Source of the DNA: Lacinutrix neustonica
Lineage (GTDB): Bacteria > Bacteroidota > Bacteroidia > Flavobacteriales > Flavobacteriaceae
Reading direction: 5' to 3'
NCBI RefSeq assembly: GCF_026625145.1
Contig: NZ_CP113088.1
Coordinates: 1,715,501 to 1,779,500 of the forward strand
DNA: 64,000 bases
The notes beneath the pieces were generated by a model that ran no database searches, was not told the DNA's origin, and saw only the letters and a list, made by a program, of their open reading frames with translations. Below are positions 41,243 through 51,223 of the stretch, one piece after another; within the stretch, counting starts at the first letter, position 1, and every line of letters begins with the position of its first letter. The position numbers and the translations under genes were made by a program.

Positions 41243-42225
41243 TTATTTCTTGTACATGACCTTTTTAACGGCCTTTACTACTTCGTCACTATTTGGCAAC
41301 CATTCTTCTAATAATACAGGTGAATAAGGAGCTGGCGTATCTGCTGTGTTAATTTTTACCACGGGGGCATCTAAATAATCGAAAGCTTCCGATTGTACGA
41401 TGTAAGTTAACTCTGTGGATACATTACCAAAAGGCCAAGCTTCTTCTAAAACCACCAAACGGTTTGTTTTTTTAACCGATTTTAGAACGGTCTCTTTATC
41501 TAGAGGGCGCACTGTACGTAAATCAATAATCTCACATGAAATACCTTCTTTTGCTAATGCATCTGCTGCTTTATAAGCTTCTTTTATAATTTTCCCGAAA
41601 GACACGATAGTAACGTCGGTACCTTCTCGCTTTATCTCTGCAACACCTAGAGGAATCGTGTATTCACCTTCTCGGAACTTCACCTTTATCGCCATACATT
41701 TGTTCACTTTCCATGAAAATAACGGGATCATCATCACGAATGGCAGATTTCAATAACCCTTTTGCGTCATAAGGTGTGGAAGGTACCACGACTTTTAAAC
41801 CTGGTGTATTTGCAAACCAGCTTTCAAAGGCTTGAGAATGCGTGGCTCCTAATTGTCCTGCCGAAGCTGTTGGGCCTCTAAAAACAATAGGACATTTAAA
41901 CTGCCCACCGAGACATTTGTCTAATTTTTGCGGCATTATTTATAATTTGATCAATCCCAACCAAAGAGAAATTAAACGTCATGTATTCTACAATGGGTCT
42001 ATTACCAGTCATGGTAGAACCAATAGCGATACCTGCAAAACCTAGCTCTGCAATAGGCGTATCGATCACACGTTTTGCGCCAAACTCGTCAAGCATCCCT
42101 TTAGAAGCCTTGTAAGCACCATTATATTCTGCTACTTCCTCTCCCATTAAATAAATGCTCTCATCTCTGCGCATCTCTTCACTCATGGCTTCGCAAATAG
42201 CTTCTCTAAATTGAATTGTCTTCAT
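41243..42225 (-). CDS. pdhB: Pyruvate dehydrogenase E1 component, beta subunit, two frame shifts
   Basis: It is a 326-residue beta subunit of the thiamine-diphosphate-dependent E1 enzyme that decarboxylates pyruvate for acetyl-CoA. It shows [12 protein letters not shown] near the start, [13 protein letters not shown] near the end and [15 protein letters not shown] in the middle. It is broken at 41908-41913 (coding strand ATGTCTCGGTGG; QMSGGQFKCP expected) and 41670-41675 (GTTCCGAGAAGG; EVPEGEYTIP expected); both sites have one base gained. With both removed it is 327 codons. The alpha subunit is not in the window. Confidence 0.94.
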
Positions 42226-42327
42226 ATTCGTCTTGAAAATTGAAGCACAAAAATAAGAATAAAAGAATTACGAATAAAATGAAAAAATATATATTTGACA
42301 TTCTCAAAATCTAATAAAACTATATTT

Positions 42328-43004
42328 ATGTTAAAAAAAACAATTTTCATTGCCCTTGGATTAATAATGTTAAGCTGTAATAGTAGCGATGACAACGAAA
42401 ACCAAGAAGGAACAGACACGAACAATTACATCTATTTCATGTCACGGAAAAATAGATGACGTTCCATTTATTTATGGACAAAAAGAAGAGGCGACAACAT
42501 TAAGTTATCAATTAGTAAAAAGCACTACCCTGTCAGCAGTTTGTGCTTACTATCCGAGAGACTGGCGGCTTTAACTACGATCTGAGTGTTTATCCTAATT
42601 TTGACAATGACAATTTACCTAGTGCAGGCATCAATTTTGTTAGATTTCACTTGTGTACAGATTCTGATAGCCAATTGGAAACCTTCAATAATAAATTTCC
42701 ATTAAGAAACTATGGTTTTGCCATCAGTGAGTCTTCAGATAGTGGACCAACGGGAGATATCGCTATCACTTACGCAGCTAATGCTGTAGATGGGCCTTAT
42801 TACAGTTCTGCTGGTGTTGAACAAACTAATGGTTCTTTTGAAATTACAAAATCAACACCATTTAACACCTATGTGGGAGAAGTACTTTGGAGCGCCTCAC
42901 AAATTGTAGAAGGCACATTCTCAGTAACATTGAAAAATCTTGCTGATGAGAATGACATCATACAAATTACTGATGGAGAATTTAAAATGATTCCAAGTAT
43001 GTAA
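42328..43004 (+). CDS. Hypothetical lipoprotein, two frame shifts
   Basis: It is a 224-residue protein after repair; I do not recognise a family. Lipobox cysteine C17 (IMLSCNSSDDN), then beta-rich sequence (FNYDLSVYPNFDNDN, GINFVRFHLC, EVLWSASQIVEGTFSVTLKN). The frame is shifted at 42442-42447 (ATGTCACGGAAAA; MSGKIDD expected, CCAGA to CCGTGA) and at 42554-42559 (TATCCGAGAGACTGG; YYPETGGFNYD expected, one base gained). Read with both bases removed it is 225 codons. It starts with an intact ATG and has a terminator after it. It is divergent from pdhB. Confidence 0.7.
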
Positions 43005-43029
43005 TTTTGTTCGACTATCAAAATAACTG

Positions 43030-43057
43030 GGCTCCTGTAAATTAATTTGCAGGAGCC
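43030..43057. terminator. Terminator after the 42328 lipoprotein gene
   Basis: GGCTCCTG / CAGGAGCC arms with a 12-base loop, followed by a T-rich tract, 26 bases after the stop. Confidence 0.75.
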
Positions 43058-43221
43058 TTTCTTTGTTCATTATTTAAAATTTATTATGCACGCATAGTAT
43101 ATTTCCAAAATAAAATAATTATCTTCGTAACTTGAAAATTGAAGCGTAAAGTCCATAACACGCGATAATGTTATCGTTCTAGCCTTCTCAAATAAAATAG
43201 TCTTAATTTAATTATAGAAAT

Positions 43222-43969
43222 ATGAAAATTTTAGTGTGTATCAGTCACGTTCCGAGACACTACATCGAAAATTAACTTTACAGATGGAGATTCTACATTC
43301 GATACGAACGGTGTTCAATTTGTAATCAACCCCAACGATGAGTTTGGTTTAACTCGTGCGATGTGGTTTAAAGAAAAGCAAGGCGCAAGTGTTGATGTTG
43401 TCAATGTAGGCGGTCCTGAAACGGAACCAACATTACGAAAAGCTTTAGCCATCGGTGCAGACTCAGCCATTCGAGTAAACACAGCAGCCAAAGATGGTTT
43501 TCAGGTCGCTAAAGAATTGGCTAAAGTAGTAAAAGATGGCGGTTACGATTTAGTTATTGCGGGTCGAGAGTCTATAGATTATAATGGTGCCATGGTACCA
43601 GGGATGTTAGCCGAATTAACCGATGCAAACTTTGTTACTAATTGTATTAGCCTAGATTTGGAGGGTACGAATGCGACTGCTATTAGAGAAATTGATGGCG
43701 GAAAAGAAACGGTAACCACTAGTTTACCTTTAGTTATTGGAGGACAAAAAGGATTGGTAGAAGAAAGTGATTTACGCATCCCCAATATGAGAGGGATCAT
43801 GATGGCGCGTAAAAAGCCTTTAACCGTTTTAGAACCAGCTACTGCAGAGACTGAAACGACATCAATAAAATTTGAAAAGCCAGCACCAAAAGGCGCGGTC
43901 ACTTTAGTAGATCCAGGAAATTTAGATGAGTTAGTTAACTTGTTACATAACGAGGCTAAAGTTATATAA
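43222..43969 (+). CDS. etfB: Electron transfer flavoprotein beta subunit, one frame shift
   Basis: It is a 248-residue subunit of the FAD/AMP heterodimer that carries electrons from acyl-CoA dehydrogenases to the quinone pool. The family start KILVCISHVPDTTSKINF is split by an extra G at 43252-43257 (GTTCCGAGACAC for GTTCCAGACAC). Further on are DLVIAGRESIDYNGAMVPG and the ETF-beta signature VTTSLPLVIGGQKGLVEESDLRIPNMRGIMMARKKPL (about residues 154-190). The corrected length is 249 codons. etfA follows after a spacer with two hairpins. Confidence 0.94.
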
Positions 43970-43976
43970 TTTGTAT

Positions 43977-44033
43977 TTCCTGCTAAGGCAGGAACCCACA
44001 AATAAGTCTAATAGTTTCCTGTCTTGGCAGGAA
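43977..44033. repeat. Two tandem small palindromes between etfB and etfA
   Basis: TTCCTGC-TAAG-GCAGGAA at 43977-43994 and TTCCTGTCTTGGCAGGAA at 44016-44033 are two copies of nearly the same hairpin, 21 bases apart. They resemble REP-type palindromes of flavobacteria. They may stabilise or trim the etfB part of a shared transcript. Confidence 0.55.
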
Positions 44034-44049
44034 TAAAAAAAATAAAATT

Positions 44050-45013
44050 ATGTCAGTTTTAGTATATACAGAATCAGAAAACGGAAAATTTAAGAAAACA
44101 GCCTTTGAGGTGGCTTCTTATGCCAAAGCTGTTGCCAACCAAATGGGAACAACGGTTACTGCTATTGCAGTAAATGCTGCGGATATTAGTGAATTAGGAA
44201 AATATGGCGTCGATAAAGTGTTGAATGTATCCAATACGGCTTTAGACACCTTCAATGCAAAATCTTATGCTGCAGCTATTAAACAAGCCGCAGAAAAAGA
44301 AAGCGCTAAGGTTGTTATTGTTAGTCAAAGTGCAGATAGCAAGTACTTGGCTCCTATTTTAGCGGTTAATTTACATGCGGGTTATGCCTCGAATGTTGTG
44401 GAAGCTCCATCAAGCACTTCCCCGTTCACCGTGAAACGTACTGCATTTACAAACAAAGCGTTTAACATTACCACTATAGATACAGACATTAAAGTGGTTG
44501 GTGTTTCTAACAACTCTTTTGGTTTAGTTGAGACTGCCGCAAGTGCGACTGCAGAAGACTTTTCACCAGCCATTCCAGAGTCCGGAGTATCGGTACAATC
44601 CGTTGACAAAGCTACAGATAAAGTAACCATCGCGGATGCAGAAATAGTAGTGTCTGCAGGACGTGGGATGAAAGGACCGGAAAACTGGGGCATGATTGAA
44701 GAACTTGCTAGTGTATTAGGCGCAGCGACTGCTTGCTCAAAACCAGTATCTGACCTTGGCTGGAGACCCCATGGAGAGCACGTAGGACAAACAGGAAAAC
44801 CAGTGGCCGCAAACTTATACATCGCCATAGGCATCTCTCGGAGCCATTCAGCATTTAGCAGGAATTAACGCCTCTAAAGTAAAAGTAGTGATCAATACCG
44901 ATCCGGAAGCACCATTTTTTAAGGCTGCCGATTACGGTGTCGTTGGTGATGCTTTTGAAGTTGTACCAACACTTATCGAAAAATTAAAAGCATTTAAAGC
45001 GGCAAACGCTTAA
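44050..45013 (+). CDS. etfA: Electron transfer flavoprotein alpha subunit, one frame shift
   Basis: It is a 320-residue subunit that carries the FAD. The C-terminal FAD-binding signature starts with [13 protein letters not shown] (about 201) and continues with [28 protein letters not shown]. The frame breaks at 44836-44841: GGCATCTCTCGGAGCC where [12 protein letters not shown] needs TCT-GGA. One base is extra; with it removed the gene runs to TAA 45011-45013 (321 codons). It is cotranscribed with etfB and has a terminator after it. Confidence 0.94.
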
Positions 45014-45041
45014 TTTTTTATAAATTGTGCTCGTAAAAAAG

Positions 45042-45072
45042 CGGTTTAAATTACTTTTTACAATTTAAACCG
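45042..45072. terminator. Terminator after etfA
   Basis: CGGTTTAAATT / AATTTAAACCG arms followed by eight T. It lies between etfA and the nuclease gene. Confidence 0.85.
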
Positions 45073-45091
45073 TTTTTTTTATTTTTAACCT

Positions 45092-45707
45092 ATGAGTTTA
45101 GTACGACTAAAAATAAAAGGAATATCATACAGCCAAACACAAAATGGCGCATACGCTTTGATATTAAATGAAGTAGATGGAGATAGAAAACTCCCTATTG
45201 TCATTGGCGCTTTCGAGGCCCAATCTATTGCGATCGCATTAGAAAAGGAAATTAGACCGCCAAGACCGTTAACGCACGACCTTTTTAAAAATTTTGCAGA
45301 CCGATTTGATATCGTTGTTAAGCAAGTGATTATTCACAAACTAGTCGATGGTGTTTTTTATTCTAGCTTGATTTGCGAACGTGACAAAATTGAGGAAATT
45401 ATCGATGCCGGAACAAGTGATGCTATCGCATTGGCATTACGCTTTCAAGCGCCTATTTTCACATATAAAAATATTTTAGATAAAGCTGGAATCTATTTAA
45501 AAGTAGATCCCAATAAAGATGATGAAACGTCTCCGTGAAAACATCTTTGTAGAAGACATTATCAATGAAGAGTTAGAAATAACGGATCCCGTAGAAAATT
45601 ACAAGTCGCATACCATTGAAGAACTGCAACACCTTTTGGATGAAGCCGTAAATAATGAAGATTATGAGAAAGCTGCCAAAATTAGAGATGAGATTTCTAA
45701 ACGATAA
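45092..45707 (+). CDS. Bifunctional nuclease family protein with UVR tail, one frame shift
   Basis: It is a 204-residue protein after repair. A bifunctional-nuclease (DUF151) domain occupies residues 1-145 (RKLPIVIGAFEAQSIAIALE; GTSDAIALALR). The C-terminal UvrB/UvrC-like UVR motif is at about 170-203 (LQHLLDEAVNNEDYEKAAKIRDEI). The frame is shifted at 45533-45538 (ACGTCTCCGTGAAAAC; TSPENIFVEDI expected), a CCAGA to CCGTGA change with one base gained. The family combination is usual for Bacteroidota. It is followed by nupC after 7 bases. Confidence 0.88.
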
Positions 45708-45714
45708 ACACCTT

Positions 45715-47461
45715 ATGAAACATTTTTTATTAGCTGTTACAGCTATTTTTTTTGGAATAGCTTCTGTTTTAGCGCAAGATATTAACAGAACTTGGACAGT
45801 AGACTCTTTAGAAAACACCTCTCAAAATCGCTTGTTTTCTACCTCAGAAACATTAGAATTAAAAGACGGCGCGTTCAAAATTTTGGCAACTGATGCCAAT
45901 GAAAGAGCCTCCGGTGATTATTTACACCAAAACAATTTACTGGTTTTCTACTTCAATACACCTATAGATACGGTTCGAAAATTCAAAATCTCAGTAAAAA
46001 CCGATTCCTCTTTAGTTTTCGCCGAAAAAAACGCAGTATATACTTTTAAAAATCACGATTTGCAAGTTGCGTCTCCTGCAACTGAAACCACAAACACCAG
46101 CCCTATCATCCCTAGTCAAGGCTTTTCTTTTGGTAGTCTCCGGCGTGGTATTTTAGGAATGATTTCGCTTATTTTTATTGCCTTTTTATTTAGTAGCAAC
46201 AGAAAAGCCATCAACTGGAAAACGGTTGGGTTAGGCTTAGTTTTTCAACTGGTTATTGCCATTGGGGTATTAAAAATCGCCTTTATAAAAACGGCTTTCG
46301 AGTTTATAGGAAAAGGCTTTATTGCAATCCTAGGGTTTACTCAAGCAGGAAGTGAGTTTTTATTTGGCGGCATGCTGGATGTGAACTCGTTCGGTTTCAT
46401 TTTTGCTTTTCAAGTATTACCTACCATCATATTCTTCTCGGCATTAACCTCTGTATTGTTTTACCTCGGCATCATTCAAAAAGCAGTAAAAGGGATGGGA
46501 TTATTGCTAACAAAAATTTTAGGCATCTCTCGGTGCTGAAAGTTTAAGTGTTGCTGGAAATATTTTTTTAGGTCAAACCGAGGCCCCTTTGCTTATTAAG
46601 GCCTATTTGGAAAAAATGAATAGGTCTGAAATCCTATTGGTTATGATCGGTGGTATGGCTACCGTGGCCGGTGCTGTTTTAGCCGCCTATATTGGCTTTT
46701 TAGGTGGTGAAGATGTAGCCCTTCAATTGTTTTATGCTAAACACCTGTTGGCAGCCTCAGTTATGGCCGCCCCGGGTGCTATTGTCATTTCTAAAATACT
46801 CTATCCACAAACCGAAGCCATTAATACCGATGTTAATGTTTCTCAAGAAAAAATTGGCTCAAATATCTTAGAAGCTATTGCGAACGGCACCACAGAAGGT
46901 TTAAGGCTCGCCGTTAATGTTGGCGCCATGTTATTGGTTTTTGTCGCCTTTATCGCTATGATCAACGGCATTCTAGGAGGTCTCGCTGGGTTTGATGGTT
47001 TGGTAATAGAAAGTATGAATCTCGATTGGAGTTTTACCTCACTTAATGACGTTATCGCCGCGAATACGCCCTACGACAGACTCTCTCTAGAATTTTTATT
47101 AGGCTACCTGTTCGCACCGCTCATGTGGTTAATAGGCGTGGCGACAGAAGACATGGCACTCATGGGGCAATTGTTAGGGATCAAGCTCGCAGCAAGTGAG
47201 TTTATTGGCTACATCCAATTGGCTGAGCTTAAAAACGTAGCAACCGCAACACATTTAACATACGAAAAGTCGATTATTATGGCAACATATATGCTTTGTG
47301 GCTTTGCTAACTTTGCGTCTATTGGCATTCAAATTGGAGGTATTGGTTCGTTAGCACCAGGGCAACGTAAGACACTGTCTCGTTTTGGAATAAAAGCCTT
47401 GATTGGTGGTACTATCGCCTCTTTAATTTCGGCTACTATTGCAGGAATGATCATAGGATAA
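45715..47461 (+). CDS. NupC/CNT nucleoside transporter with extra N-terminal domain, one frame shift
   Basis: It is a 581-residue concentrative nucleoside transporter after repair. Signal peptide 1-18, an extracytoplasmic lipocalin-like N-domain (20-120), then the CNT membrane core with GAESLSVAGNIFLGQTEAPLLIK and the gate motif ATHLTYEKSIIMATYMLCGFANFASIG. The frame breaks at 46528-46533 (ATCTCTCGGTGC; GISGAESL expected, one base extra). A further suspect site, 46139-46143 (CTCCGGCGT), gives SLRRGILGM where the family favours SLWRGILGM, i.e. TCTGG with one substitution. It is in line with thyA and the nuclease gene; pyrimidine salvage is a plausible common theme. Confidence 0.9.
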
Positions 47462-47492
47462 AAACAGTTAATAACTTTATCATAATATAACA

Positions 47493-47527
47493 GCCCATCA
47501 AGCCTTACGTTTTGATGCTTTTTTTAT
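47493..47527. terminator. Possible weak terminator after nupC
   Basis: CATCAAG / TTTTGATG arms around a 7-base loop, followed by a T-run. The pairing is only six to seven bases. Confidence 0.4.
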
Positions 47528-47563
47528 TTTTATCTCCCAATAAAATTAAGTTTAATTGAATTA

Positions 47564-47579
47564 TCCCGAAGCTTTGGGA
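47564..47579. repeat. Small palindrome before thyA
   Basis: TCCCGAAGCTTTGGGA is a near-perfect 16-base palindrome, 23 bases ahead of the thyA start. It could be another of the small intergenic palindromes or an operator; nothing decides between these. Confidence 0.3.
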
Positions 47580-47601
47580 GCACTTTCACAAGAATAGGAA
47601 C

Positions 47602-48426
47602 ATGAAGCAATACCACGATTTAGTAAAACACGTATTAGATAACGGAAACGAGAAAGGCGATCGCACAGGAACAGGCACCTTAAGTGTGTTTGGACACCAA
47701 ATGCGGTTTGATTTAAGTGACGGTTTCCCCATGGTAACTACCAAAAAACTCCATTTAAAATCTATCATTTACGAATTATTATGGTTCTTAAAAGGGGACA
47801 CAAACATCAACTATCTCAAAGAGAATGGTGTGAAAATTTGGGATGCCTGGGCAGACGACAATGGTGACTTAGGCCCGGTTTACGGGCACCAATGGCGCAA
47901 TTGGAATAGTGATGAACTGGATCAAATTAAAGAAGTGATAGAAACGCTAAAAAACAATCCCAATAGCCGCCGTATGTTGGTTTCTGCATGGAACCCGTCG
48001 GTGTTGCCGGACACTTCAAAATCATTCAGTGAAAATGTGGCTAATGGTAAAGCGGCTTTACCACCCTGTCATGCTTTCTTTCAGTTTTATGTGGCCAACG
48101 GAAAGTTATCGTGCCAGCTGTATCAACGTAGTGCCGATATTTTTTTAGGTGTCCCGTTTAATATTGCGTCTTATGCCCTATTTACCATGATGATGGCGCA
48201 GGTGTGTGGTTACGAGGCAGGCGAATTTATTCACACCTTTGGTGATGCTCATATTTACAGCAATCATATTGAACAATTAGAACTACAACTGTCTCGTGAG
48301 ATACGCCCATTACCAACCATGAAAATCAATCCTGAGATTAAGGATATTTTAGATTTTAAATTTGAAGATTTTACTTTAGAAGATTACAACCCGCATCCAC
48401 ATATAAAAGGAGCTGTTGCTGTATAA
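47602..48426 (+). CDS. thyA: Thymidylate synthase
   Basis: It is a 274-residue enzyme that makes dTMP from dUMP using 5,10-methylene-tetrahydrofolate. Signatures: [13 protein letters not shown] near the start, catalytic Cys in [11 protein letters not shown], and [19 protein letters not shown]. It works with the DHFR-containing gene at 50124 and the FolK fusion at 4474. The frame is intact and of usual length. Its start, [12 protein letters not shown], is standard. Confidence 0.97.
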   Translation: MKQYHDLVKHVLDNGNEKGDRTGTGTLSVFGHQMRFDLSDGFPMVTTKKLHLKSIIYELLWFLKGDTNINYLKENGVKIWDAWADDNGDLGPVYGHQWRNWNSDELDQIKEVIETLKNNPNSRRMLVSAWNPSVLPDTSKSFSENVANGKAALPPCHAFFQFYVANGKLSCQLYQRSADIFLGVPFNIASYALFTMMMAQVCGYEAGEFIHTFGDAHIYSNHIEQLELQLSREIRPLPTMKINPEIKDILDFKFEDFTLEDYNPHPHIKGAVAV

Positions 48427-48430
48427 TACT

Positions 48431-49644
48431 ATGAATAAGATCCTATTCTTTTTACTTATCCTCTCCAATGCTGCATTTGCTCAAATTAAATTCAACAGCA
48501 GAATACCAGTTCCTAAATTTAATGAAAAATTAAAATTTTCTAATCCTGAAGAGTCTTTAGAACATTTGAATTTTGGAATTCAAGACTATATTGCTGAGCA
48601 TATGGATTCGTCATTTGTAAAAACCTATTTTAAACCTCAAGATTCTATTGAATTCAATTTTAATTTGATAATAGATAAATTCGGAAACGTAAATTCTATA
48701 AATGTTAATACAGAAGTTGATCTGTTCAATCAAAAAATTAAAAACATATTACAAAAAATAAATAAGTTTATTCCCGCCAAAGCCGTTAACGTTAACGAAA
48801 ATTTAGATTTTTATTTTTCACTATCGCAGAATATTATATTGATCAACACTCTAGGTTTAAATCCATTTACCGAAAAGTACAAAAAGAAACTATACGTATT
48901 AAATCCGGAGAAACCACCTTATTAGAAACAGCAAAAAAATTAAATTACAACACCAATAATCAAGCTGTTATTTGTCAAGTGTATTTTAGACTATCAAAAG
49001 GTAAAAAAATAAGCGATGTCCGATTCAAAGCACCGCATTTGAATTTTGAAATAATGCTCCACAGGGTATTTAAAAAAATGGATGTTGCTGAAGTTTTTCA
49101 AACCAATACTTTGAAGGACCTGAACAACTATTCACAGACAATAAAAATACATTTTAATGAAAGTGTTGGTGATACGTCATATGTGGAAACTAACATTCCC
49201 GATATCTCTCGATATAATAGGAATAATGCACAAAATAGCACTAAGTTATTTGATACTATAGCTAAAATAAAAGGTTGTACCAAGAAAGATATTGATACGG
49301 AGATTAATGAGTGTAATAGCACTAAAATCAACACCTTTATTAAAAAAAACTTTGATTTCAGAGCAATGAAAAGACTTAAGCTACAAGGAAATCAAAAAAT
49401 TGGAGTGTTTTTCACCATCGACGAAAAAGGCCTTATAAGCAATATCAGAACACGAGCGCCGCACCGTAAACTTGAAATGGAGGCCAAAAGAGTAATTGCG
49501 TTATTACCAAGGTTTACACCTGCAATACTTAATAACTTAAAAGTTAAAATGACCTATTTTTTACCTATTACTTTGAACATGGATAATAACAAAGTTAGTA
49601 CACAACCTACTTTCGCTAGAAGATATCGCTATATTAAAAATTAG
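48431..49644 (+). CDS. TonB-like secreted protein, one frame shift
   Basis: It is a 404-residue protein after repair. Signal peptide 1-18 (AAFAQ) and three stretches resembling energy-transducer TonB C-terminal repeats, each with the pattern basic-hydrophobic-FxIDxxGxVxxI and RAPHxxLExEAxRVIxxLPxF (ends near 160, 260 and 385). It may couple to TonB-dependent receptors or be a decoy; I cannot decide. The frame is shifted near 48885-48890 (ACAAAAAGAAAC, one A missing; KYKKETIRIKSGETTL expected). This is a homopolymer, not a CCAGA site. It follows thyA by 4 bases. Confidence 0.7.
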
Positions 49645-50123
49645 AGAAATAAAATGCTAGTAAATAGAGTTACTAAGAAACTGCTATCATTTAGAATTAT
49701 CATGAATAAAATAGAAGGAGAGTTACCAAGACTAGTACTCTATCAAAACGCTAGTTCTTCAAGTAAAAGCAACTGACGCTTTCTTATTTACACCCTTCCC
49801 TAAGAAGTATCTATTCCAGTAATACGGGTCTTTTTTAAATAGTGACCGTTCAGTTTAGCCATACTTTTTAGTCGTTTACATGATTATATTTCAAAATTTC
49901 ATAAATTCAGATCAAACCCATGAACGTCACCAACCTGTTCTAGATAGGTATGAGCTTCGACTGTAAGCATTATATTAGTGCCAATCATAAAGAAAAATTT
50001 CAGGATTTACATTTTAATAATTTCAAACAAAACACACTAAAAAACTACATACATAGCATTCGTTTTAAATAGAAATTAAAATTTCATTGAAAACGTTTAA
50101 CTTTGTATTTTAAATCATACCAT
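49645..50123. other. Intergenic stretch before the 2TM-DHFR gene
   Basis: It is 479 bases, AT-rich, without an open frame, tRNA or strong hairpin that I can see. A TAnnTTTG element at its right end (50098-50105) probably belongs to the next gene. The rest looks empty. Confidence 0.5.
50098..50105 (+). promoter_or_regulatory. Possible -7 element before the 2TM-DHFR gene
   Basis: TAACTTTG fits TAnnTTTG and lies 18 bases before the ATG at 50124. The -33 TTG is not visible at the right spacing. Confidence 0.35.
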
Positions 50124-51037
50124 ATGTTCGGGAAGAAGCAAACAAAACCACAAATAGATCAAGAGCAATTCGAATTAATTCAAAATGCACAACGCCGTGT
50201 CAAGCAAAAAAAACGCTTGTACATACATTTCGTCATCTTTTTAATTGGTGCTGTCTTTTTAATCGTCGCGAATACCCTTTTAGGTATTGGTAAAGATTTG
50301 AAAATATTTGGTTTAGACTGGTTTGTTATTGCCATCTCCTTGTGGTTGTTTTTCTTTTTATACCACGTCTTTAATGTCTTCATCACCAATAAATTTATGG
50401 GTGCGGCCTGGGAAAAAGCACAATTAGACAAATTAGTCGTCAAACAACAACTGCGCATCGAAAAAATAAAAGCCAATTTAAAACAGGAGGCCCCTCTCGG
50501 AAGCTGAGACCCAAGTGTACAATGAGACCCTGGCTTTAAAAAACAATAATAACCTAACCATTATTGTTGCAGCAGGTGAAAACAACGAGATAGGTAAAGA
50601 TAACCAACTCATTTGGCATTTAAAAGATGACTTAATACGTTTTAAATCGCTCACGTCTCGGACATCATATTATCATGGGACGGAAAACCTTTGAAAGTTT
50701 CCCGAAACCATTACCTAACAGAACGCATGTGGTTATTTCACGACAAAACAACTATCAAGCTCCTGCAGGTGTCATTGTTGTCCATTCTATGGAAGACGCC
50801 TTAGATGCTTCAAAAAACGACATCCAGCCTTTTATTATTGGCGGTGGGGAAATCTACAAACAAGCCCTTCCTTTAGCTTCTAAGATTGAATTGACCCGTG
50901 TACATGCTACCTTCGATGCCGATACTTTTTTTCCGGAAATCGATAGGACCCAATGGAAAGAAGTCGCAAGTAAAATACATGCTAATGATGCCGAACACAA
51001 TCATGCGTTTTCATTCCTAACTTATGAAAGAAAGTAA
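50124..51037 (+). CDS. 2TM-domain protein fused to dihydrofolate reductase, two frame shifts
   Basis: It is 303 residues after repair. Residues 1-128 are a 2TM-domain protein with a basic start (QRRVKQKKRLYIHFV) and two membrane helices (about 30-50 and 58-82). Residues 145-303 are dihydrofolate reductase (GKDNQLIWHLKDDL; IIMGRKTFESFPKPLPNRTHVVISRQ), which makes tetrahydrofolate for ThyA. One base is extra at each of 50495-50500 (CCTCTCGGAAGC) and 50656-50661 (ACGTCTCGGACATC; LTSGHHIIMG expected). With both removed there is no stop and no internal ATG between the two parts. This may be a real fusion or two genes whose second starts at a rare codon. Confidence 0.75.
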
Positions 51038-51211
51038 ATTTGGGGTCTCCTTTTTATTGAAAAAAAAGAGCTCTATTGAATAATGCTCTTGAAACACACG
51101 ACGCATTCGTAAAAGATTTTTTGAAATTGCATGCATAAATAGACGGCTCGTGACAAACAGACTAGACCGCTCTTCTCATGCTTTTCTTTAGTTCTTCATT
51201 CAATTTTTGTC

Positions 51212-51219
51212 TAATTTTG
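51212..51219 (+). promoter_or_regulatory. Possible -7 element before the FAD oxidoreductase gene
   Basis: TAATTTTG fits TAnnTTTG, only 5 bases before the ATG at 51224. If used, the transcript would be almost leaderless. Confidence 0.3.
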
Positions 51220-51223
51220 TACT

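Noticed and set aside
43977..44033. A CRISPR-like array from the twin hairpins
   Set aside because: Only two copies, palindromic, with no cas gene and no spacer series.
49645..50123. A tRNA or small RNA in the long gap
   Set aside because: No cloverleaf, T-loop text or terminator could be found by eye.
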